Shown here: one piece after another, positions 1-5,009 of the stretch
Layout: each line of letters begins with the position of its first letter
How positions within the stretch are numbered: the first letter of the stretch is position 1
Assembly (NCBI GenBank): GCA_902773415.1
Contig: CACYEE010000008.1
Span: forward strand, 1-6,752
DNA from: an uncultured Actinomyces sp.
GTDB lineage: Bacteria; Actinomycetota; Actinomycetes; Actinomycetales; Actinomycetaceae
Length of the DNA: 6,752 nucleotides
Direction: 5' to 3'
Program-made: the position numbers and the translations under genes
Notes under the pieces: generated by a model
The model's input: the letters and a program-made list of their open reading frames with translations, nothing else
Told to the model about the DNA's origin: nothing
Databases searched by the model: none

Positions 1-74
1 AGATCTACACGCTCGTGACCGCCGATGCGCTGCGCGAAGTCTACGCGACGGCCCATCCGCGCGCCAGGACATGA
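1..74 (+). CDS. xerD: Tyrosine recombinase XerD, C-terminal end only (partial)
   Basis: This is the last 23 codons of a gene that begins left of the window; the first whole codon is at position 3 and the stop TGA at 72-74. The visible peptide begins I-Y-T-L-V-T and continues LREVYATAHPRA before the stop. That is the usual tail of XerC/XerD recombinases: the tyrosine of the I-Y-T-x-V motif (codon 6-8) is the nucleophile that attacks DNA, and the 'hPRA' ending is typical of XerD. XerD acts with XerC at the dif site to resolve chromosome dimers. Lying just before parA and scpAB is the usual actinobacterial position and supports XerD over XerC or a phage integrase. The rest of the protein, including the Arg and His catalytic residues, is outside the window, so completeness cannot be judged. 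Confidence 0.8.
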   Translation, partial: IYTLVTADALREVYATAHPRART

Positions 75-88
75 CGCCCGCCCCGACC

Positions 89-127
89 GCCCGGCGCGAC
101 GCCGGGCCGTTCGCGCCCTGCGTTTTT
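89..127 (+). terminator. Possible terminator or attenuator after xerD: two competing hairpins and a T5 run
   Basis: Fifteen bases after the xerD stop, 89-95 (GCCCGGC) can pair perfectly with 101-107 (GCCGGGC) over a 5-base loop. Overlapping it, 93-99 (GGCGCGA) can pair perfectly with 111-117 (TCGCGCC) over an 11-base loop. The two stems share bases 93-95 with different partners, so they exclude each other. The second stem is followed after five bases by TTTTT at 123-127, a terminator-like arrangement. Either could end xerD transcription or partly limit read-through into parA. Chance hairpins are common in DNA this GC-rich, so this is a moderate call. Confidence 0.35.
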
Positions 128-164
128 GCACCGTGCGGGCCTGCGCGCCCAAGACATGCGCTGC

Positions 165-181
165 GAGGAACGGGTAAAGTG
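165..181 (+). promoter_or_regulatory. Ribosome binding site supporting the GTG start of parA
   Basis: GAGGAA at 165-170 lies eight bases before GTG at 179, normal Shine-Dalgarno spacing. This favours 179 over the much earlier in-frame ATG at 71, which has AGGA only one base away and is followed by codons unusual for this genome (AGA, CGA, GGA, CCT). A TAAAGT hexamer at 175-180 (fits TAnnnT) also sits seven bases before a second in-frame GTG at 188, which could be a leaderless start. Confidence 0.5.
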
Positions 182-1036
182 GCACATGTGAACGACCAGG
201 ACAGCCTTTTCAGGAACGACAACGACGACTTTCCGCTTCCCGCGCCACTGTCGGGACACGGGCCTGCGCGCATCGTCGCGATGGGCAACCAGAAGGGTGG
301 AGTCGGAAAAACGACGACCTCGATCAATCTCGCGGCGGCTCTCGCCGGATACGACCGCAAGGTTCTGCTCGTCGATTTCGATCCGCAGGCTGCCGCGTGC
401 GCCGGGCTTGGCGTGAACACGCGGGCAATGGAACGGACAATCTACAACGAGCTCATCTCCAACAAGCCCGATGTCACGGAGATCATCCTTCCGACAGGCA
501 TCGAAAACCTCGACATCGTTCCGGCCAACATCGACCTGTCCGCGGCGGAAATCGTTCTTGTCAGCGAAGTCGCGCGCGAGCAGGCGCTTTCACGGGCGCT
601 CAGGCCCGTCCTCGACGACTACGACATCATCATCATCGACTGCCAGCCCTCGCTCGGCCTTCTCACGGTCAACGCCCTCACGGCGGCCCACGGCGTCATG
701 ATCCCTCTCGAAACCGAATACTTTGCCATGCGCGGAGTCGCGCTTCTCGTCGAACAGATCGAGCGAATCCAGGACCGCCTGAACCCCAGGCTTCAGATCG
801 ACGGCGTCCTTCTGACGATGGTCGATACGCGCACGCTCCACTCGCGCGAGGTCATGGCCTCGGTCATCGAAGGCTTTGGGGAGAAGGTCTACAAGACCTT
901 CGTCAAGCGGACCGTAAAGTTCCCCGACGCCACGATTGCCGGCCAGCCGATTACCGAATACGCCCCGAACCACGAGGCCTCGGAGACGTATCGCTGTCTC
1001 GCCCGCGAGGTCATCGCCAAGGGCCAGTGCGCCTAG
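179..1036 (+). CDS. parA: ParA/Soj-family chromosome partitioning ATPase
   Basis: This is a MinD/ParA-type deviant Walker ATPase of 285 residues from the chosen GTG start. The deviant Walker A motif KGGVGKTT is at about residues 39-46, with the signature lysine near its start. The A' motif VDFDPQ is at 65-70 and the Walker B strand IIIID at about 150-154, followed by CQPSLG. ParA proteins bind DNA as ATP dimers and move or position chromosome regions; their ATPase is normally stimulated by a ParB partner. No parB is present here. This homologue lies with scpA and scpB, as is common in actinobacteria outside the parAB locus near the origin, so its precise role (segregation versus help to condensin) is inferred. 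The residue after DPQ is Ala where Gly is usual. The stop lies 13 bases before scpA. The start is uncertain among 71, 179 and 188; the core begins near FPLPAPL either way. Family assignment is very secure. Confidence 0.92.
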   Translation: MAHVNDQDSLFRNDNDDFPLPAPLSGHGPARIVAMGNQKGGVGKTTTSINLAAALAGYDRKVLLVDFDPQAAACAGLGVNTRAMERTIYNELISNKPDVTEIILPTGIENLDIVPANIDLSAAEIVLVSEVAREQALSRALRPVLDDYDIIIIDCQPSLGLLTVNALTAAHGVMIPLETEYFAMRGVALLVEQIERIQDRLNPRLQIDGVLLTMVDTRTLHSREVMASVIEGFGEKVYKTFVKRTVKFPDATIAGQPITEYAPNHEASETYRCLAREVIAKGQCA

Positions 1037-1049
1037 GCCCGGGGAAGGC

Positions 1050-1865
1050 ATGAAAGCAGTCTCGCAGGCCGAAGAGCCTGAAGGCGAGGCGTTCGCCGTC
1101 GAACTCGACGTGTTCCAGGGACCCTTTTCCGTCCTCCTCGACCTCATCTCCCGCAAGAAGCTCGACGTGACCGAAGTTGCCCTCGCCGCGGTCACCGACG
1201 AGTTCGTCGCTTTCGTTCGTTCGCGCAAACGGTACAACCTCTCCCAGGTCAGCGAATTCGTCGTCGTCGCGGCGACGCTTCTCGAACTCAAGGCCGCACG
1301 GCTTCTTCCGCGCGACAGGGGCAAGGAAGAAGACCTCGAACTGCTCGAACAGCGCGACCTTCTGTTCGCCAAGCTGCTCCAGTACAAGGCCTACAAGGCA
1401 ATCGCGCAGACCTTCGCCCGCAGGATGGAAGAGGCGGCGCGGGCCGTTCCTCGCGACGTTCCTCTCGAACCCGAATACGCCAACGCCATGCCCGAGACGG
1501 TCCTCTCCATCGGCGTCGCCGATCTTGCGACGCTCGCCGTCGCCGCCTTCGCCCGAGACAACGAGGTTCCCGCCGTCACGATCGACCACCTGCACGATCC
1601 TGTCGTTCCCGTGCGCTCCCAGGTCGAATACCTGAGAGAACGCCTCGTGCTTGGCGACCGGGTCACCTTCGCGAGCCTGTGCGCGCACGCCGACAACCTT
1701 CCGACCGTCATCTCCCGGTTCATGGCGGTGCTCGAAATGATTCGCGCCGGGGAGATTTCGGCGGAGCAGGAAGTCCCGCTCGGACCGTTGCACCTGACCA
1801 GGACCGCCGAAAGGGAACAGGCCGTCGAGGAATCCACCGATTCCGCCGAGGAACAGGCCACGTGA
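1050..1865 (+). CDS. scpA: Segregation and condensation protein A (kleisin subunit ScpA)
   Basis: This 271-residue protein is the kleisin that links the two heads of the SMC dimer and, with ScpB, forms the bacterial condensin that compacts and segregates the chromosome. The family signature opens the protein: 'FQGPFSVLLDLISRKKLD' at about residues 22-39 corresponds to the usual FeGPfdlLLhLIxxxKlD. A helix of the type 'EFVVVAATLLELKAARLLP' follows, part of the N-terminal SMC-neck binding domain. A charged, less conserved middle comes next, and the C-terminal winged-helix segment near residues 205-255 includes 'RFMAVLEMIRAGEI'. The tail is acidic and probably disordered. Length is normal. ATG at 1050 is chosen because GGGGAAGG lies immediately before it and the ScpA match begins soon after; upstream in-frame codons lie inside parA. 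Neighbours parA and scpB on either side support the call strongly. Confidence 0.95.
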   Translation: MKAVSQAEEPEGEAFAVELDVFQGPFSVLLDLISRKKLDVTEVALAAVTDEFVAFVRSRKRYNLSQVSEFVVVAATLLELKAARLLPRDRGKEEDLELLEQRDLLFAKLLQYKAYKAIAQTFARRMEEAARAVPRDVPLEPEYANAMPETVLSIGVADLATLAVAAFARDNEVPAVTIDHLHDPVVPVRSQVEYLRERLVLGDRVTFASLCAHADNLPTVISRFMAVLEMIRAGEISAEQEVPLGPLHLTRTAEREQAVEESTDSAEEQAT

Positions 1866-1909
1866 GAAAAAGGGGACTGCCCTTGACTCGCTCCGACCGA
1901 AGGAAGAGG

Positions 1910-2500
1910 ATGAACACCGACCAGGACGAAACGCGGCAGGCCGAACGCCAGCTGGGAGCCCTCGAAGCGCTTTTGCTGCTTGCCGACAAGCCGATGCCGA
2001 CGGCGAGGCTCGCTGCGGCAATCGGCGCCTCCGAAGCCGACACGGACGCGCTCCTGAGGGAAATCCAGGCCGACTATGCCGGGCAGCTGCCGGGTTCGCG
2101 CGAACGGGGATTCGAGCTGCGCGAGGTCGGTGGAGGGTGGAGAATGTACACCAACCCACACTACTCGGAAATCGTGAGCGCCCACGTCGTAGCCGAACAG
2201 TCTGGTAGGCTGTCGGTTCCGGCGCTGGAAACGCTAGCGGTGATCGCCTACCGTCAGCCCGTGACCCGCGCACAGATTGCCGCCATCCGCGGCGTCAACG
2301 TCGACTCGGTGGTCCGAACGCTGCTCGCGCGAGGTCTTGTCGAGGAAGTTGGCGTCTCGGTCACCGGCGCGGGCCTGTACGGCACGACGGACCGCTTCCT
2401 CGAAGCGATGGGAATGAATTCCCTCGCCGAGCTTGCGCCTCTCGCTCCCTATCTGCCCGAAGAAACCGAAATCCACGAGGTCGCAAAGGAAATCGAATGA
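1910..2500 (+). CDS. scpB: Segregation and condensation protein B (ScpB)
   Basis: This 196-residue protein is the winged-helix 'kite' subunit of SMC-ScpAB condensin, which dimerises and binds ScpA. The N-terminal winged helix covers about residues 11-85 (LGALEALLLLADKPM through GWRMYTNP). The second contains the family hallmark 'LSVPALETLAVIAYRQPVTR' near 101-120, then AAIRGVNVDSVVRTLL and the GLYGTTDRFLEAMGM stretch typical of ScpB. ATG at 1910 is preceded by AAGGAAGAGG. An alternative in-frame GTG at 1862 overlaps the scpA stop (GTGA) and would add 16 basic residues; I prefer 1910 because homologues usually start close to the first winged helix and those extra residues (VRKRGLPLTRSDRRKR) resemble no ScpB part I know. 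The gene ends in a 4-base overlap with rluB, so translation of the two is probably coupled. Confidence 0.95.
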   Translation: MNTDQDETRQAERQLGALEALLLLADKPMPTARLAAAIGASEADTDALLREIQADYAGQLPGSRERGFELREVGGGWRMYTNPHYSEIVSAHVVAEQSGRLSVPALETLAVIAYRQPVTRAQIAAIRGVNVDSVVRTLLARGLVEEVGVSVTGAGLYGTTDRFLEAMGMNSLAELAPLAPYLPEETEIHEVAKEIE

Positions 2501-3234
2501 GCGCACACAACGAGGGAGAGCGGCTCCAGAAGGTTCTCGCCCATGCGGGCGTGGCCTCGCGCAGGGCCTGCGAGCAGATGATCGTCGAGGGCCGCGTGCA
2601 GGTCGACGGAAAAACCGTGACCGTGCTCGGCACGCGAATCGACCCGGCCACGGCCAAGGTCCATGTGGACGGCATGCCCGTCGTCCTCGACTCGGGGCTG
2701 CTTACCCTGGCCCTCTACAAGCCCCACGGCCACTATTCGACAATGGACGACGAACTTGGCCGCAAATCCCTCGCCGAATTCGTTGCCGACCGGCCCGAAC
2801 GGCTCTATCACGTCGGCCGGCTCGACCACGACACCGAAGGCCTGATTCTCCTGACGAACGACGGGGAACTCGCCCACCGCCTGACCCATCCCTCCTACGA
2901 GGTTCCCAAGACGTACATCGCGCGCGTCCAAGGGCAGGTCACGCGCGGCTTGCAGAAGGTCATGACGAAAGGCATCACCCTCAAGGACGGCCCTGTCAAG
3001 GCCGACCGTTTTGTCGTGCGCGAGTCCCAGCCTCGCAATTCCATCATCGAAATCACCTTGCATTCCGGCAAGAACCGTATCGTCCGACGCATGATGGGGG
3101 AGGTCGGCCACCCCGTCATGGAGCTTGTGCGCACGAAGTTCGCCAACGTCGAGCTTGGCCGCCTCAAGCCGGGCCGGACCCGCCAGGTTGCCGGCTCCGA
3201 GCTGTCCGCCCTCATGCGCATGGTGGGGATGTAG
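2497..3234 (+). CDS. rluB: 23S rRNA pseudouridine synthase of the RluB/RsuA family
   Basis: This 245-residue protein converts a specific uridine of 23S rRNA helix-89/90 region (position 2605 in E. coli numbering for RluB) to pseudouridine. An S4 RNA-binding domain occupies about residues 8-55 (RLQKVLAHAGVASRRACE, then VQVDGK). The catalytic domain begins near LALYKPHG (71-78) and carries 'VGRLDHDTEGLILLTNDG' at 106-123, where Asp110 is the expected nucleophile. The family's C-terminal 'LHSGKNRIVRRM' and 'VGHPVMELVRT' motifs are intact near 188-212. Length is normal. The ATG at 2497 overlaps the scpB stop and has AAAGGA six bases upstream. Position after scpB is the standard order in Gram-positives. 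Distinguishing RluB from RluE/RluF/RsuA rests mainly on this position and S4 content; the exact target base is inferred. Confidence 0.93.
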   Translation: MSAHNEGERLQKVLAHAGVASRRACEQMIVEGRVQVDGKTVTVLGTRIDPATAKVHVDGMPVVLDSGLLTLALYKPHGHYSTMDDELGRKSLAEFVADRPERLYHVGRLDHDTEGLILLTNDGELAHRLTHPSYEVPKTYIARVQGQVTRGLQKVMTKGITLKDGPVKADRFVVRESQPRNSIIEITLHSGKNRIVRRMMGEVGHPVMELVRTKFANVELGRLKPGRTRQVAGSELSALMRMVGM

Positions 3235-3236
3235 CG

Positions 3237-5009
3237 ATGGCACCGTCACCGGTTCTCGTCATCGGCTCGGGACTTCTCGGAGCCTCGCTCGGCCTGCGTC
3301 TGCGCGAACTCGGCTGCGACGTATTTCTCGAAGACGCCTCCCCGGCGGCCCAGGCGCTTGCCCGGGACCTCGGAGCCGGCGAGATTGCGGGGGAGGGGAT
3401 GCCCGAGCCGGTTCTCGTGGTTGTCGCCGTTCCCCCGGACGTTGCGGCGCCCGTCGTCGTCAGGGCGCTCGAACGCTTCCCCGAGGCCATCGTGACCGAC
3501 GTTGCGAGCGTGAAGGCGCTTGTTGTCGACGAGGTCGCGCGAAGCGCGAACGCGGCACGCTACCTTGGTTCGCATCCGATGGCCGGGCGGGAACGTTCGG
3601 GCGCCATCGCGGCCGATGCCGATCTGTTCGCCGGCCGCCCGTGGGTCTTGACCCCGACGGAGGCGACGGGGGAGGGAACGCTCCAGGCCCTCCAGCAGCT
3701 TGCCCTCGATGTCGGTTCGCTTCCGATTGTCATGAGTCCGTCCGAGCATGACCGTTCCGTCGCGCTCGTCTCCCATATGCCCCAGCTCATGAGTTCGCTT
3801 GTTGCCGGCGCGCTGCGGGGCGCACCGGCCGAATTCCTCGGGCTTGCCGGCCAGGGGCTTCGCGACACGACGAGAATCGCCCGTTCGGATTCGGCGCTCT
3901 GGGCCACGATCGTTGCCGGCAACGCTGCGGCGGTCGTCTCGATTCTTCGCGGCATCCAGAAGGAGCTGGACAGGCTGGTGGCCGCGCTTGAACCGGGCGC
4001 GGCAGACCCGTTCGAGCCGGGGGTGCTCGCCGGGGTTGCCCGTGTCGTCGGTCGGGGAAACGAGGGGGTCGGGCGCATTCCCGGCAAGCATGGCGGCGCG
4101 CCGCGCCGTTACAGCGAGGTCATTGCCCTCATTCCCGACGAACCGGGTTCCCTTGGGCGTCTCTTTGCGCTGGTCGGCGAGGCCGGAATCAATATCGAGG
4201 ATCTCCAGCTGGAGCATTCGGCGGGCCAGCCTGTTGGCCGCGCAGGTCTTTTCGTTCAGCCGTCGCAGGCGTGGCCGCTCGTCGTCGCGCTCGAAAGGCG
4301 CGGATACCAGGTCATTTTCGAAGGAAGGAATCCCATCATGGGTCTTGTAATCGCAATCGACGGGCCGTCCGGCTCCGGCAAATCGACAGTTTCCAGGCAG
4401 GTTGCCCGAGAGCTCGGGCTTGGCTATCTCGACACGGGCGCGATGTACCGCTGCGCCACATGGTGGTGCTTTCACGAAGGCGTCGACCTTGACGATGCCG
4501 ATGCCGTTGCCCGCGCCGTGCGCGCCATGCCGCTCGACATGCCCCTCGATCCGGACAACCAGGCCATCATGTGCGCTGGAGAGGACATCACCGCCGCAAT
4601 CCGCACGCCCGAGCTGACAAGGGTCGTCTCCAAGGTTGCGACGAACCTCGACGTGAGGGCGGAGCTGATTCGCCGCCAGCGCGATATCATCGCCGGGGCG
4701 CGCATCGGAATCATTGCCGAGGGCCGCGACATCACGACGGTTGTCGCCCCCGACGCCCATGTCCGTGCCTTGATTACGGCTTCGGAGGAGGCTCGTCTGG
4801 CCCGGCGCGCCCTTGAGGTTCGCGGCAGCGCCGACGCCACGGCTGTCGAGGCGACGAAGGACGAGGTTCTTCGCCGCGATCGCGACGATTCGACGGTCAA
4901 CAACTTCATGACCGCCGAGGACGGCGTGACTCTCATCGATTCCTCCGACCTGACCATCGGCGAGGTTGTCCAGGCTGTCATGTCGCTTATTCCCGAGGAG
5001 ATGCGGTGA
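3237..5009 (+). CDS. tyrA: Prephenate dehydrogenase (TyrA, with ACT domain) fused in frame to (d)CMP kinase
   Basis: This single open frame encodes 590 residues with no stop between two complete enzymes. Residues 1-367 are TyrA, which oxidatively decarboxylates prephenate to 4-hydroxyphenylpyruvate for tyrosine synthesis. It has a Rossmann motif GSGLLG (10-15), an acidic end of beta2 (E32/D33, suggesting NAD over NADP), the SHPMAG motif with the expected catalytic His113 (112-117), HDRSVALVSHMP (171-182), and the substrate-site 'GLRDTTRIARSD' (207-218). An ACT domain follows at about 292-361, the usual site of feedback by aromatic amino acids. Residues 368-590 are a full Cmk (separate entry). 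Only about seven residues (GRNPIMG) lie between the last ACT strand and the first kinase strand, a very short linker. ATG at 3237 has GGTGGGG eight bases upstream and lies two bases after the rluB stop. Fusion, read-through with independent internal initiation, or a lost stop codon are all possible; the enzyme identities are secure, the fusion as a protein less so. Confidence 0.85.
   Translation: MAPSPVLVIGSGLLGASLGLRLRELGCDVFLEDASPAAQALARDLGAGEIAGEGMPEPVLVVVAVPPDVAAPVVVRALERFPEAIVTDVASVKALVVDEVARSANAARYLGSHPMAGRERSGAIAADADLFAGRPWVLTPTEATGEGTLQALQQLALDVGSLPIVMSPSEHDRSVALVSHMPQLMSSLVAGALRGAPAEFLGLAGQGLRDTTRIARSDSALWATIVAGNAAAVVSILRGIQKELDRLVAALEPGAADPFEPGVLAGVARVVGRGNEGVGRIPGKHGGAPRRYSEVIALIPDEPGSLGRLFALVGEAGINIEDLQLEHSAGQPVGRAGLFVQPSQAWPLVVALERRGYQVIFEGRNPIMGLVIAIDGPSGSGKSTVSRQVARELGLGYLDTGAMYRCATWWCFHEGVDLDDADAVARAVRAMPLDMPLDPDNQAIMCAGEDITAAIRTPELTRVVSKVATNLDVRAELIRRQRDIIAGARIGIIAEGRDITTVVAPDAHVRALITASEEARLARRALEVRGSADATAVEATKDEVLRRDRDDSTVNNFMTAEDGVTLIDSSDLTIGEVVQAVMSLIPEEMR
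4323..4340 (+). promoter_or_regulatory. Internal ribosome binding site and ATG for cmk inside the tyrA frame
   Basis: GGAAGGAA at 4323-4330 sits seven bases before ATG 4338-4340, nearly ideal Shine-Dalgarno strength and spacing, exactly where stand-alone Cmk proteins begin. It suggests that free cytidylate kinase can be made even though no stop codon separates it from tyrA. The same bases encode E-G-R-N-P-I of the TyrA tail, so the site is dual-use. Confidence 0.6.
4338..5009 (+). CDS. cmk: (d)CMP kinase, in-frame with tyrA; probably also translated on its own
   Basis: This 223-residue segment phosphorylates CMP and dCMP to the diphosphates using ATP, feeding RNA, DNA and phospholipid synthesis in the cytoplasm. 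The P-loop GPSGSGKST lies at residues 9-17 of this start, the monophosphate-binding YLDTGAMYR at 30-38, 'AEGRDITTVVAPDA' at 127-140, a lid-type arginine-rich stretch EEARLARRALEVRG at 150-163, and the C-terminal RRDRDDSTVNNF and LIDSSDL segments near 179-205. Most Cmk proteins have 'R..SPL' after the RD..D motif; here it is STVNNF, which I recall as a lineage variant in some actinobacteria, not a defect. Length matches stand-alone Cmk (about 220-230), so nothing has been lost by the junction with TyrA. Its stop TGA overlaps the GTG start of der by four bases. Whether the free form exists depends on the internal start at 4338. Confidence 0.85.
   Translation: MGLVIAIDGPSGSGKSTVSRQVARELGLGYLDTGAMYRCATWWCFHEGVDLDDADAVARAVRAMPLDMPLDPDNQAIMCAGEDITAAIRTPELTRVVSKVATNLDVRAELIRRQRDIIAGARIGIIAEGRDITTVVAPDAHVRALITASEEARLARRALEVRGSADATAVEATKDEVLRRDRDDSTVNNFMTAEDGVTLIDSSDLTIGEVVQAVMSLIPEEMR

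Noticed and set aside
126..154. TTGCAC as a -35 box for a parA promoter
   Set aside because: No acceptable -10 hexamer occurs 16-18 bases downstream.
71..178. Extending parA to ATG 71, which overlaps the xerD stop as ATGA
   Set aside because: The Shine-Dalgarno-like AGGA is only one base from this ATG, the added 36 residues are Pro/Ala/Cys-rich with codons unusual for the genome, and the stretch holds hairpins and a T5 run instead. Not fully excluded.
1011..2273. A 420-residue open frame on the minus strand over scpA and scpB
   Set aside because: It is a GC-driven shadow of two well-identified genes and carries no known motif.
4875..4935. Cmk lacking the usual R..SPL motif after RD..D, suggesting a damaged kinase
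   Set aside because: The DDSTV...F pattern recurs, as I recall, in actinobacterial Cmk proteins, and all other motifs and the length are normal.
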